Below are positions 33,919-42,835 of a stretch of DNA of 64,000 nt, piece after piece (within the stretch, counting starts at the first letter, position 1; the number at the start of each line of letters is the position of its first letter). The translations under genes were made by a program, and so were the position numbers. Under the pieces are notes generated by a model, which was given only the letters and a program-made list of their open reading frames with translations, had not been told where the DNA came from and did not search any database. The DNA is from Arthrobacter sp. B3I4 (GTDB lineage Bacteria > Actinomycetota > Actinomycetes > Actinomycetales > Micrococcaceae), in NCBI RefSeq assembly GCF_030816855.1, contig NZ_JAUSYK010000001.1, positions 2,418,001 to 2,482,000 on the forward strand. The letters run 5' to 3'.

Positions 33919-34419
33919 ATGTACGACGGACGTGTCATCGAGGCAGCCGTCCGCGACATGACGGCGGCCCATGCCGGGGAAGAAGACCTTGCCAACTGGT
34001 TCCGAACGCGGTGGCTGCCGGAGCTGCGTCCGCTGGCAGCCGATGTCTGGGTGTTCACACCGGACTTCCGGCGGATCCTCGTCGTTGAGCACTGCTGGCG
34101 GGGCTTGGTACCGCCGGGCGGTCGGGTGGAGCCGGGCGAAACTCAGCGAGAGGGTGCAATTCGAGAGCTTGCCGAAGAAACTGGACTCGAGCTCCTCGTG
34201 GACGCTCGTCCGGCTTTTGCGGCGGCCCGCGCGTACCGGGAGGACTGGCCGCCGACGTTGAACCTGTCCTATTGGACGGTCGCTGACCCGGCCTCGGAAC
34301 TGACACCTGAGCCTGGCCAACCCGCGCGATGGGTGGACGTTGACTCGAAGTGGCGGACGTTCCACACAGCGGATTCCGCAGTGATAGCGGGGTTCGCGGC
34401 CACACAGCGCCCGCGCTGA
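33919..34419 (+). CDS. NUDIX hydrolase
   Basis: 166 residues from ATG 33919, with GAGGGGG six bases upstream; ATG 33913 is possible but leaves no spacing. NUDIX enzymes hydrolyse nucleoside diphosphates linked to another group. The box GGRVEPGE..AIRELAEETGLEL is complete, so it should be catalytic with Mg. The preceding strand VFTPDFRRILVVEH and the following acidic segment fit the fold. The substrate cannot be predicted. It lies 63 bases after priA, where fmt or def often lie in relatives, so local gene order has changed here. Confidence 0.85.
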   Translation: MYDGRVIEAAVRDMTAAHAGEEDLANWFRTRWLPELRPLAADVWVFTPDFRRILVVEHCWRGLVPPGGRVEPGETQREGAIRELAEETGLELLVDARPAFAAARAYREDWPPTLNLSYWTVADPASELTPEPGQPARWVDVDSKWRTFHTADSAVIAGFAATQRPR

Positions 34420-34463
34420 GGAATCGCCCTAAATCGTCAGTGCCTGCTTTTAGTCTTTGTGGT

Positions 34464-36422
34464 GTGAGAAGCGGTGTGGCTTTGAGTGCGGAGACCAGGG
34501 CGGCGGTGGCGGCGCTGGCTGCTTCTGCGGTGGCGTTCGCTGCCTCCGTGGGCGTCGGGCCGGAATGCTGGGATCCGCCCGCCGCCGGTCCCCGGCCCGC
34601 CGGTCAGGGTCAACCGGACAGGGGCTCTGTGAACGATGCCGGTTCTTTGCCTGACCCCGGCGCCGGTGCCTATGCTGCCGATGCCGATGCTGATGCCGGT
34701 CCGGTGTTTGATGCTGATCCGTTGCGGGAGTTGGCGGATGCATGTCTGGATGGAATGGCGGCGGTGGCGCGGTTTGAGGCGGGGTCCGCGGCGGTGAAAG
34801 CCCGGTTCGCCGCCGAGTACCTCGCGGCGGAGGAGTCGGTGGCGTCCCCGGCCGGCTCTGGTAGGGACCGCATGATGCGCCAGGTCGCCGAGACCGCGGA
34901 GGTCGCGTGCGCGTTGACGGTCAGTGAGCGTACTGCCGGGGCGTTGTTGTGCCAGGCGGTGACGTTGACGACGGTGTTGCCGTTGACGCTGGCGTCGTTG
35001 CAGGCCGGGCATATTTCCTGGCAGCACGCCCGGGTGCTGGTCGATGAGACGACGAACCTGGACCCGGCGGCCGCGGCTGCTTTGGAGCGGAACTTCCTGG
35101 CACCCTATTTTCCCGGTATGGGGGTTCCGGATCGGGCGCGGGGCTGCCTGGCAGGGGACCTGGTCCCTGGCCGGTTCCGGGCGAAAGCACGCGTTTGGCG
35201 TGAACGACACCACCCGGCCAGCATCGAAGCCCGGCACACCCGCAGTGTGCTCGACCGCCGGGTTGAATTCCTGCCGGACAACGACGGGATGGCGTGGTTC
35301 AACACCTACCTGCCCGCCGACACAGCGGCGGGGATCTGGGCGCGGACCACCGCCGAAGCCCGCGCCCTGCAATCCCCGGACGAGGCCCGGACCCTGACCC
35401 AGCTGCGCGCAGACGTCGCCGCAACCCTGCTCCAAAGCGGCTACCTGGCACCCACCGGCACGGCGGTTACCGGCACCGGTGGCCACACTGCCGGCGCGGG
35501 CGAGGGGGACGGCCCTGAGGCCCCTGCCGCCGGTCTCGCCCTGGGAGCTGGAGACTTCTCCGGGGCGGGCCTGATCGGTGACGTGCTGTCGCCGCGGGCG
35601 CAGGTGCTGGTCACCGTCCCGGTCCTGTCCCTCATGGGTGTTACGGATGAACCGGCGATGCTCGACGGGTACGGCCCGGTCCCTCCGTCGATGGCCCGGC
35701 GGCTCGTCGCCGAGGGCGCGGATTCGTTCTACCGGGTGCTGACGGATCCACGGGATGGAGCGCCGCTGGAGATCGGCCGGACAAGCTACCGGTTGACCAA
35801 GGCGCAGCGGCAATGGCTGCGGCTCCGCGACGGCAGATGCCCCTTTCCGGGGTGTAACAACCCATCGCTGGATAACGAGGCGGACCATCTGCTGGCTTGG
35901 GCCGACGGAGGTACCACCGGGATCTCGAACCTCGGCCAGCCCTGCCGCAAGCACCACAGCCTCAAACACAACTCGGCCTGGACCCCGACAAGGGCGGACA
36001 AAGACCATCCGCCGGGCTGGACCTCACCGGCCGGACGGACCTACCCCAGCGAACACCAGGACTGGGAACCACCCAATTTACCCGATCAGCTCCTACCGGA
36101 TGAGCTCCTGCCCGGTGAGCTCCTGCCCGGTCAGCTCCTGCCCGGTGAGCTCCTGCCCGGTCAGCTCCTGCCGGATGAGCTCCTACCGGATGACCCCGTA
36201 TTCGACCGCGAGCCCCCACCGGACTGGGAACTCGACGATGACGCCCATGCCCGAGTCAGCCCGATGGAGGATTCGAAACTGGTGCTGCTCGAGGGACTGC
36301 TCCTGAACCTGCTAAAGCGGTTGGAGCCTCAAAGGGAACTGCACGCCCGCTCCTTCCCGGACTGGCAGTGGTATGCGGGCAGGCGCACCTTGTCGAAGGA
36401 TCTACGGTTCCATTCGGCCTGA
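34464..36422 (+). CDS. DUF222 / HNH endonuclease-domain protein
   Basis: 652 residues from GTG 34464 (GTG 34476 is also possible). The N-terminal two thirds match DUF222 (13E12-type), helical and Ala-rich with low-complexity inserts. The C-terminal HNH motif reads CPFPGCNN, then EADHLLAWADGG and NLGQPCRKHHSLKH, with the zinc Cys pairs and the catalytic His. These proteins are multicopy in actinobacteria, their role is not firmly known, and DNA nicking is inferred from HNH. After the nuclease, about residues 540-577 form pentapeptide repeats (ELLPG/QLLPG, seven copies). The repeat-rich tail and adjacent minisatellite mark a fast-evolving locus. Confidence 0.85.
   Translation: MRSGVALSAETRAAVAALAASAVAFAASVGVGPECWDPPAAGPRPAGQGQPDRGSVNDAGSLPDPGAGAYAADADADAGPVFDADPLRELADACLDGMAAVARFEAGSAAVKARFAAEYLAAEESVASPAGSGRDRMMRQVAETAEVACALTVSERTAGALLCQAVTLTTVLPLTLASLQAGHISWQHARVLVDETTNLDPAAAAALERNFLAPYFPGMGVPDRARGCLAGDLVPGRFRAKARVWRERHHPASIEARHTRSVLDRRVEFLPDNDGMAWFNTYLPADTAAGIWARTTAEARALQSPDEARTLTQLRADVAATLLQSGYLAPTGTAVTGTGGHTAGAGEGDGPEAPAAGLALGAGDFSGAGLIGDVLSPRAQVLVTVPVLSLMGVTDEPAMLDGYGPVPPSMARRLVAEGADSFYRVLTDPRDGAPLEIGRTSYRLTKAQRQWLRLRDGRCPFPGCNNPSLDNEADHLLAWADGGTTGISNLGQPCRKHHSLKHNSAWTPTRADKDHPPGWTSPAGRTYPSEHQDWEPPNLPDQLLPDELLPGELLPGQLLPGELLPGQLLPDELLPDDPVFDREPPPDWELDDDAHARVSPMEDSKLVLLEGLLLNLLKRLEPQRELHARSFPDWQWYAGRRTLSKDLRFHSA
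36088..36192 (+). repeat. 15-bp tandem repeat, seven copies, in the HNH gene
   Basis: AGCTCCTGCCCGGTG-like units start at 36088, 36103, 36118, 36133, 36148, 36163 and 36178. They encode five-residue steps of the form ELLPG, QLLPG and ELLPD. Copy number can change without shifting the frame. Confidence 0.9.
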
Positions 36423-36463
36423 CGGCGGGCGCCGGACCACCTCAGGAGATAGAGCGTTGCCTA

Positions 36464-36626
36464 GCGCCTGCCAGCAGCCCCGAGGAGTTGGCGCCTGCCA
36501 GCGCCCCCGAGGAGTTGGCGCCTGCCAGCAGCCCCGAGGAGTTGGCGCCTGCCAGCGGCCCCGAGGAGTTGGCGCCTGCCAGCGGCCCCGAGGAGTTGGC
36601 GCCTGCCAGCGGCCCCGAGGAGTTGG
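36464..36626. repeat. 27-bp minisatellite, six copies, between convergent genes
   Basis: Units begin GCGCCTGCCAGC at 36464, 36491, 36518, 36545, 36572 and 36599 and end GAGGAGTTG; they differ at one or two positions (AGC, GCC or GGC in the centre). The block fills half of the 345-base gap between the HNH gene and the glycosyltransferase 3' end. The remainder (36627-36767) is a degenerate CAGCGACAC-type repeat. Both strands are open in repeats of nine codons, but no start, ribosome site or homology supports a protein. Confidence 0.9.
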
Positions 36627-36767
36627 CGGTGCCAACAGCCCAGCACCGTCAGCACCATCAACAGCCCCAGGGCAGCCCGGGGCGGTCCCGGCGTAGCCAG
36701 CGGTGCCTCGCGTCGCCGGCAGCCCAGCGACACCAGCGACACCAGCGCCGCCAGAGGGCCAGCAACG

Positions 36768-37863
36768 CTAGCGACGCTTACGGCCTGCCCACAGGGCCAC
36801 CGCTTCCTCCGCGGCCGCCAGCAACCGCCGTGCCGACTCGTCCCAACTGAACTCCGCGGCGCGCTGCACCGCACGGACGGAGCGGTCTTTCCACAGTGCA
36901 GGCTCCTCGAGCGCGCGCACGGCCGCAGCAAAGTCCGACGGGGACTCAGGATCCACATAACTGACAGCGTCCCCGCCCACCTCACGGAAGATCGGTATGT
37001 CGCTCGCGATGACCGGTGTGCCGTGCGACATCGCCTCGACCAGCGGCAGGCCGTAGCCTTCGGCTTTGGACAGGCTGATCAAAGCGGTGGCGCAGGCCAA
37101 CAGCTCCTCATACTCGGCATCCGTTACACCGTTGTGGAACACGATGTTGCCCGCGACCGCGTTCGGGGCCAGGGCCTCCAGTTCAGCCCGGCGTTCCGGG
37201 GTAATCCGGCTCAGCAGGTGCAGGGTCATCTCCGGGAGTTCGGCCATGCCCCGGACCATCGTCTCGACGTTCTTGTAGGGCATGAACGAGCCCATGTAGA
37301 GCAACGTCTTGTCCGCCCCGGCGCCCGGATCCCGCGGTGTGAGCCCCGGCTGCGGCGCGTTCCCGACGATCCGCACCGGGCGCTTGGTGAGCCGGTATTT
37401 TGCAATCAACGCTTCGGTGGTCGAGCTGATGGTGGCGACGACGTCGGCCCGGTTCAGCAACAGCCGCTGCGGCCAGAATGCCTTGTGGTACAGCCCGCCA
37501 CAGCACCCGTACCGGGGCCGGCAGGAATCCCGGAGGCGCCGGGTGCTCGTAATAGATCAGGTCATGAAGGGTCAGGACCAGGGCATAGTTTCGACCCCAG
37601 CTGCCCATGGTCTGCATCGGGCAGACCACCACGTCAGCGCCGAGCCGGTTGACCTTGGCCGCCACAAATAACTCGGCCGGCGAGAGCGGACTGTTGATCA
37701 GGGTGTAGGGCACGTCGGGCAGCAACGCCAACTGGCGGGTGTCGCTAATCAGCATGGAAACGTCGGCGACCTTGCTCGCGGCGGCAATCAGGCTGGAGCC
37801 GTAGCGGCTGATCCCGTCGTGGTGGTCCAGCCGGGTGAAGCGGGCATCAATAAGGATTTTCAC
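36768..37863 (-). CDS. glycosyltransferase family 4-like protein (frameshift near 37495)
   Basis: A GT-B glycosyltransferase that uses a nucleotide-sugar donor, acceptor unknown. The N-terminal half (GTG 37863, MKILIDARFTRLDHHDGISR) includes LTLHDLIYYEHPAPPGF. At about 37494-37496 one extra C on the plus strand breaks the frame. Past it, YHKAFWPQRLLLNRADVVAT continues into the donor-binding half with ETMVRGMAELPEM and the ExxxxGLPLVEAM signature (KAEGYGLPLVEAMSHG). Removing the base gives 364 residues. It overlaps the hydrolase stop by two bases (GTGA), so the two share an operon. Sequence error or real decay are both possible for this non-essential gene. Confidence 0.85.
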
Positions 37864-38789
37864 GCGGCATGGTCCTTCAGGAAGCGGCGGATGAAACCTG
37901 CAGCAGGCTCCGGGGTTTCGTAGTGGATGAGATGCCCGACGTCGGGAATCACTTCCAGCGTCCCGTCCGGCAGCAGAGGCAGCAACTTGTGTTGATCGGG
38001 AAGCGAGGCGATTTCGTCCTTCTCACCGGCCACCAGCAGCACCGGGAGGGCCAGCCGCGGTGCCACTTCGGCGACGTTGCTTCCCACCGAAGCCTTGAAA
38101 GCTTCGAGCAGGCTGTCACGGTCAGCGAAAGCGGAGAAATAGGCGCTGTGCTGCGCGTGTACGAACCGCCGCAGGGTTTTGTCCCTGGTCTTGGCCATCG
38201 TCTCGCTCATCACACGGACGATGAGCTGGTTGCGCAGCAACGCATTGCCGAGACCGCGGGGGAGGCGGGCGGCTGCTTCGTAGTAGAGCACCGCGGCCTT
38301 GGTCATCAGACCCTTGGGTCCCTCAAGGGCGGGTGCCGCAATGGGGTTGATGAGGATCAGCTCGGCGACCGACCCTGGATGGTCCGCCACGAAGTGGCTG
38401 GCGACGATCGACCCGAAGGAGTGTCCCAGCAGCACAGTGTCCGGCCCCAGGCCGAGAGCCGCCATGAAATCGCTGATGAACCGGCCGTAACCGCTGACAG
38501 TGTGGCCGCCCGCCGGGAACGCGCCCGAGGCGCCGAAGCCCGGCAGATCCGGCATGATCAGGCGCATGTCGGGCAGCTGATCGGCCACGCGGAGCAGGCC
38601 ATGGTGGTCCCCGCGGAAACCGTGGATCACCAGGATTGTCCGGGTTTCCGGAGTTTGCCTGACCGGCTGGTAGCTCCAGTAGGCGACGCGGGTGCCGTTC
38701 AGGTCCACCGCTGAACTGCTGCTGCGGGATTCCAAATTGGCGCTGAAGAGGGGCTCCAGGGGAGAAGGCTCGGCGGCCACGTGTTCCAT
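37860..38789 (-). CDS. alpha/beta hydrolase
   Basis: 309 residues from ATG 38789 (MEHVAAEPSPLEPLFSANLE); the frame is open further upstream only within the next gene. The alpha/beta-hydrolase fold shows the oxyanion HGFRGDHHG, the nucleophile elbow GHSFGS, an acidic residue in VAGEKDEIASL and the catalytic His in DVGHLIHYE. No signal peptide is seen, so the enzyme is cytoplasmic. Substrate is unknown (esterase, lactonase and C-C hydrolase are all possible). It lies 11 bases after the aldo-keto reductase and overlaps the glycosyltransferase. Confidence 0.88.
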   Translation of the reverse strand: MEHVAAEPSPLEPLFSANLESRSSSSAVDLNGTRVAYWSYQPVRQTPETRTILVIHGFRGDHHGLLRVADQLPDMRLIMPDLPGFGASGAFPAGGHTVSGYGRFISDFMAALGLGPDTVLLGHSFGSIVASHFVADHPGSVAELILINPIAAPALEGPKGLMTKAAVLYYEAAARLPRGLGNALLRNQLIVRVMSETMAKTRDKTLRRFVHAQHSAYFSAFADRDSLLEAFKASVGSNVAEVAPRLALPVLLVAGEKDEIASLPDQHKLLPLLPDGTLEVIPDVGHLIHYETPEPAAGFIRRFLKDHAA

Positions 38790-38800
38790 TCGTTCGGGTC

Positions 38801-39670
38801 CTAGTTGACGTTGTCCGGATTGGAACCGGTGCGGAAGCCGCGCTCCAGCCCTGCGAGGGCGTCCAGGTCTGCGGTGCTGAGGGTGAAACTGAAAATGTCG
38901 TGGTTTTCGTGGATGCGGGCGTAGGAGCTGGCCTTGGGGATGACGACGTTGCCCAGTTCCAAGTGCCAGCGCAGTATGATTTGCGCGGCGGTCCGGCCGT
39001 GTGCCGCTGCCAGTTCCAACACCACCGGGTCCTGCAGCACCTGTCCGCGTCCGAGGGGGCTCCAGGCTTCCGTGGTGACCCCGAGAGATGCGTGCAGCGC
39101 CCTCAGCTCGGCCTGCTGGAGCCAAGGGTGCAGTTCAATCTGGTTCACGGCCGGTACCACTTCCGCCGTCTGGAGCAGGCGTTCCAGGTGGGCGGGCTGG
39201 AAGTTGGACACGCCAATGGCGCGGACCCTGCCTTCGCGGTACAGCGTCTCAAGCGCGCGGTAGCTTTCGGTGTACAGACCGCGCCGGGGGCAGGGCCAAT
39301 GGATCAAGTAGAGGTCGACGTATTCAAGACCGAGCTTGGCGACAGACGTGTCGAAAGCACGCAGCGTCGAATCATAACCCTGGTCGTCGTTCCACAGCTT
39401 CGTGGTCAGGAACAGATCCTCACGGCCGATCGCGGGATGCAGCTCGCCGGAGCCGCCGGCCGAACCGTCGAAGGCGGACAGGGCGCCGACCGCCTTTCCC
39501 ACCCCGGCTTCGTTCCCGTACATCGCCGCCGTATCGAAATGGCGATATCCGGCTTCCAGCGCCATGGTGACCAGTCCTGCCGCCTCGGCCGGCGGCACCT
39601 TGTACAGCCCAAACCCAAGGCGGTCCATCAGCACACCGTTGTTCAGGGCCACCCGGGGGGAAATTCTCAT
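38801..39670 (-). CDS. aldo/keto reductase
   Basis: 289 residues, ATG start. NADPH-dependent carbonyl reductase of the AKR5-like bacterial group. The catalytic Asp/Tyr are in HFDTAAMYGNEAGVGKAV, the Lys in LFLTTKLWND, and the His in VDLYLIHWPCP. NADPH contacts lie in IGVSNFQPAHLERLL and VIPKASSYARIHEN. A small in-frame insert (FDGSAGGSGELHPA, about residues 68-82) is not in typical members. It is first gene of a three-gene minus-strand operon with the hydrolase and glycosyltransferase. Confidence 0.93.
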   Translation of the reverse strand: MRISPRVALNNGVLMDRLGFGLYKVPPAEAAGLVTMALEAGYRHFDTAAMYGNEAGVGKAVGALSAFDGSAGGSGELHPAIGREDLFLTTKLWNDDQGYDSTLRAFDTSVAKLGLEYVDLYLIHWPCPRRGLYTESYRALETLYREGRVRAIGVSNFQPAHLERLLQTAEVVPAVNQIELHPWLQQAELRALHASLGVTTEAWSPLGRGQVLQDPVVLELAAAHGRTAAQIILRWHLELGNVVIPKASSYARIHENHDIFSFTLSTADLDALAGLERGFRTGSNPDNVN

Positions 39671-39811
39671 AGCAACGACTCTACCCAGTCCGCCGTCGAC
39701 GCCGTGCCGCCGACCCGTGCCGTCGGCCCCGTGCCGTTGGGCTCCCAGTCCGCCGTCGACCCCGTACCGTAGACCGCCTGCCGGCGTAGGTCCCCCGGCG
39801 CCGGCCCAGGG

Positions 39812-40775
39812 TCAGGCAAGGCCCTCGGTGCTGATCAGGCGCCGGGCACTGGCCTCGTCCAGGATCAAGTCAGTTGCCAGGCCGGCGGCGAGGGCGCCCC
39901 GCAGCCCGTTGATTTTGGACGCACCCGACACCACGCAAATCCGACGCCGTACCTGCCGGAGCTGGGCCAGATCCGGCCCGGTGGAGCGTTCGTTCAAGGT
40001 AATTCCGTCGGACGATCCGTCGGCGCGGAAGAAGACCGTGGCAACGTCGCCGACGACGTCGGACCCGGCCAGGACGTTGAGGTCTTCCTCGTCCAGGTAA
40101 CCGCCAGCGTAAACATGGCTGGGGTAGTCGGCGTCGACCGATCCGACACCGAAGATGGCGATACTCATCCGGGACTGCAACTGCAGGATGCGCTGGACAC
40201 TGCGTTCATTCCACATCGCCTTCTTCGTTGCGGCGTGGTCAAAGAACGCCGGCACCGGGAACTGCTCCACCCGTGCGCCGTAGGCGCTGCCGAACCGGCG
40301 CATGATGTCCGAAGCGTAGGTAATGCCCGTGGTCTGCATGTTTCCCGCGCCGTTGAGCTGCACAATGACGCTGTCATGCGTGATCTTGCGGGTCAGGTGC
40401 CTGCTCACCGCGCTCAACGTGGAACCCCACGCCACCCCGATGATCGCGTTCGAATCCACCAGGGGGCCGATCGTCCGGGCGGCCTGCATTGCGACCGCGG
40501 TCCAGCGTTTCCGCTTCATTCAGCGTGTCTACCACCGGAACGACATGGACGTCGACCTTGTACTCGGCCCGGATCCTGCTCGCCAGCTCCGGGCCGGTGT
40601 CCAGCGGGCTGCGGATCTGGATCTGTACCAGGCCCGTTTCCCGGGCCGCGGAGAGCAGCCTCGACACCGTCGAGCGGGAAGTCCGCAACTCCCGTGCGAT
40701 CGCGTCCATGGTCAGATCCTGCAGGTAATACAGCTGGGCGGCCCGGAGGGCGTCAGACGGACGGGTAGGGGACAT
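39812..40775 (-). CDS. SorC/DeoR-type sugar-binding transcriptional regulator (frameshift near 40498)
   Basis: It starts at ATG 40775 (MSPTRPSDALRAAQLYYLQD), with an N-terminal HTH (MDAIARELRTSRSTVSRLL) and then the SorC sugar-phosphate-binding domain. The frame breaks after NEAETLDR; one extra base in ACCGCGGTC (40495-40501) separates it from VAMQAARTIGPLVDS and the rest of the effector domain (IIGVAWGSTLSAV, VVSGASKINGLRGALAAGLA). Corrected length is 320 residues, normal for the family. It diverges from glpD, so a role in glycerol control is likely, with a phosphorylated polyol or sugar as effector. SorC-type control of glp differs from the classical DeoR-type GlpR. Confidence 0.88.
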
Positions 40776-40788
40776 CTCGGCTCCGTTC

Positions 40789-40802
40789 TGCACGTTTGTG
40801 CA
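40789..40802. promoter_or_regulatory. palindromic operator between the SorC regulator and glpD
   Basis: TGCACGTTTGTGCA has perfect 5-bp arms around GTTT. It lies 14 bases upstream of the regulator start and just before the glpD -35 box, the position expected for an autoregulated divergent operator. Proposed binding by the SorC-type protein is inference. Confidence 0.6.
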
Positions 40803-40808
40803 TAGTGC

Positions 40809-40838
40809 TTGACTCCATTTTCCATTAGTCCAAACAAT
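40809..40838 (+). promoter_or_regulatory. candidate glpD promoter
   Basis: A -35 TTGACT at 40809-40814 and a -10-like AACAAT at 40833-40838 are separated by 18 bases in an A/T-rich island, about 60 bases before the TTG start of glpD. The -35 is a good match; the -10 matches four of six consensus positions. Confidence 0.45.
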
Positions 40839-40899
40839 AGTGGTGAACGGCGGCGCGCCTGAGAGCGCGCGGCGCAGCGTCAAGCCCCAAGGAGCAGTT

Positions 40900-42672
40900 T
40901 TGGGAAACAAGGTTTCATCCGGTCATTCGGCGTCGAGCAGGCAGCGCACATCCGTGCAGCAATTGCGGAACCGGCCCCACGCGCAGGTCCTCATCATCGG
41001 CGGGGGCATCAACGGCGTCGGAACCTTCCGGGATCTGGCCATGCAGGGTGTTGACGTCGCCCTCGTCGAACGGGGCGACTTTTGCCAGGGCGCCAGCGGC
41101 GCTTCCTCGCACATGATCCACGGCGGGATCCGGTACCTCGAAAACGGCGAATTCCGCCTGGTCCAGGAGTCGGTAGTCGAACGAAACCGGCTGCTCCGCA
41201 TCGCCCCGCACTACGTGAAACCGCTGCAGACCACCATTCCCATCTTCAGCACGTTCTCCGGCATCCTCAACGCGCCGCTGCGGTTCCTCACTCACAAGCA
41301 GGGAAAGCACACCGAGCGCGGCGCCTTCCTGATCAAACTGGGCCTGAGCATGTACGACTTCTTCTCCCGCGACGGCGGCACCGTCCCGCGCCACCAGTTC
41401 CGCGGCCGCAAGCGCGCCCTGGCCGAACTGCCCCGGCTCCACCCGGGCATCAAGTACGCCGCCACCTACTTCGACGCCTCCGTCCACAACCCTGAGCGGC
41501 TCACCCTGGACGTGCTCCAGGACGGCGAGAAGGCCGGCCAGGCCGGCGGCAACGGCGCCCGCGCCAGCAACTACCTCTCCCTGGTATCCATGCAGGCAGC
41601 GTCCGCGGGCAAGGCCAGCACCGTCCAGCTTCGTGACGAGCTGACCGGCGAGGTGTTTGATTTCAACGCCGACGTCGTGGTGAACACCACCGGCGCGTGG
41701 GTGGACCTCACCAACCAGGCCATGGGTGCCGCCTCGGCCTTCATGGGCGGCACCAAGGGCTCGCACATCGTCCTGGACCACCCGGAACTGCTGGCCGCCT
41801 GCCAGGGGCGGGAAATCTTCTTCGAGCACACCGACGGCAGGATCGTGCTGATCTACCCGATGGGCGACCGGGTCCTGGTCGGCACGACCGACGTCGACGC
41901 CGACATGGCCGAGGACGCGGTGTGCACCGAGGCCGAAATCGACTACTTCTTCGACCTCATCGGGCACGTCTTCCCCGACGTCGCCGTGGACCGGGAGCAG
42001 ATCGTCTACACCTTCGCCGGTGTCCGCCCGCTGCCCAAGCACGACGCCACCCAGCCTGGATTCGTCAGCCGCGACTACCGGATCGAGCGCCGCGGCCCGG
42101 CAACCGGGGAGGACGGTGCGGTTGTGCTCAGCCTGGTGGGCGGCAAATGGACTACCTTCCGTGCCCTCGCCGAGCACCTGAGCGACGACGTCCTGGCCGA
42201 ACTCGGCCAGGAGCGGAAGGTCTCGACGGCGAAACTGGCCATCGGCGGCGGCGCCGGCTTCCCCGAGACCGAAGACGGCATCCAGCGCTGGATCAAGGCC
42301 CACATGTCCGCGGACCGGGACGCGGACCGGACCGCCGGCCTGCTCACCCGCTACGGCACGCGTGCGGTGGATGTGATGGCCTACCTCGACGCCGGAACCG
42401 ACCGGACGCTGCGCTCCACCCGGGAGCTGAGCGTGCGTGAGCTGGAGTTCATGGCCCAAAACGAGCAGGTGGGACACCTGATCGACGTACTCATTCGCCG
42501 CACTTCGCTTGCCTTCCGCGGGCTCGTGACGGGTGAACTGCTGAACGAGGTCGCCGAGGTCCTGTCCGGCCCGCTGGGCTGGGACGCGGCCGCCCGCACC
42601 GCCGAGATCAACCACGCCCAGGAGGTGCTTGAGCGTTTCCATGGCGTCCAGGTCCACAGCCTGGTCGCCTGA
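40900..42672 (+). CDS. glpD: glycerol-3-phosphate dehydrogenase (GlpD)
   Basis: 590 residues from TTG 40900, five bases after AAGGAG; upstream GTG codons lack a ribosome site. FAD enzyme that oxidises glycerol 3-phosphate to DHAP and passes electrons to quinone at the membrane. The dinucleotide-binding motif QVLIIGGGINGVGTFRDL is at about residues 29-46, with ASGASSHMIHGGIRYLENGE and PLPKHDATQPGFVSRDY in the substrate domain and GGKWTTFR near the FAD. The C-terminal helical domain is present. It leads the glpD-glpF-glpK set, which lets the cell take up glycerol and feed it into glycolysis. Confidence 0.95.
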   Translation: MGNKVSSGHSASSRQRTSVQQLRNRPHAQVLIIGGGINGVGTFRDLAMQGVDVALVERGDFCQGASGASSHMIHGGIRYLENGEFRLVQESVVERNRLLRIAPHYVKPLQTTIPIFSTFSGILNAPLRFLTHKQGKHTERGAFLIKLGLSMYDFFSRDGGTVPRHQFRGRKRALAELPRLHPGIKYAATYFDASVHNPERLTLDVLQDGEKAGQAGGNGARASNYLSLVSMQAASAGKASTVQLRDELTGEVFDFNADVVVNTTGAWVDLTNQAMGAASAFMGGTKGSHIVLDHPELLAACQGREIFFEHTDGRIVLIYPMGDRVLVGTTDVDADMAEDAVCTEAEIDYFFDLIGHVFPDVAVDREQIVYTFAGVRPLPKHDATQPGFVSRDYRIERRGPATGEDGAVVLSLVGGKWTTFRALAEHLSDDVLAELGQERKVSTAKLAIGGGAGFPETEDGIQRWIKAHMSADRDADRTAGLLTRYGTRAVDVMAYLDAGTDRTLRSTRELSVRELEFMAQNEQVGHLIDVLIRRTSLAFRGLVTGELLNEVAEVLSGPLGWDAAARTAEINHAQEVLERFHGVQVHSLVA

Positions 42673-42679
42673 CAGCTTG

Positions 42680-42749
42680 TGTGCCCGGATGGGTTAGCCC
42701 GGGCACAAAGACTGCCGAGGATCCCGGTTCCCTCCGGGGACCCCGGCAG
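42680..42749 (+). other. two consecutive hairpins between glpD and glpF
   Basis: The first is TGTGCCCGG / CCGGGCACA (42680-42707, 9 bp, 10-base loop); the second closes CTGCCG with CGGCAG (42712-42749). They fill the 163-base intercistronic gap and lack T tails. They may act as partial terminators or protect mRNA ends, setting glpD against glpFK levels. Confidence 0.55.
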
Positions 42750-42835
42750 TGACCGACCGGCAGCGCGCAAACGCTGCCGGTCCAACGTTCCCTCAAACTC
42801 GCGGGGAACGACAACAGAAAATAGAGGAGTCAAAG

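Noticed and set aside
36368..36850. 160-residue ORF with APASSPEEL repeats
   Set aside because: It overlaps the HNH 3' end, derives from a 27-bp minisatellite (27 is divisible by three, so the frame stays open), and continues antisense to the glycosyltransferase.
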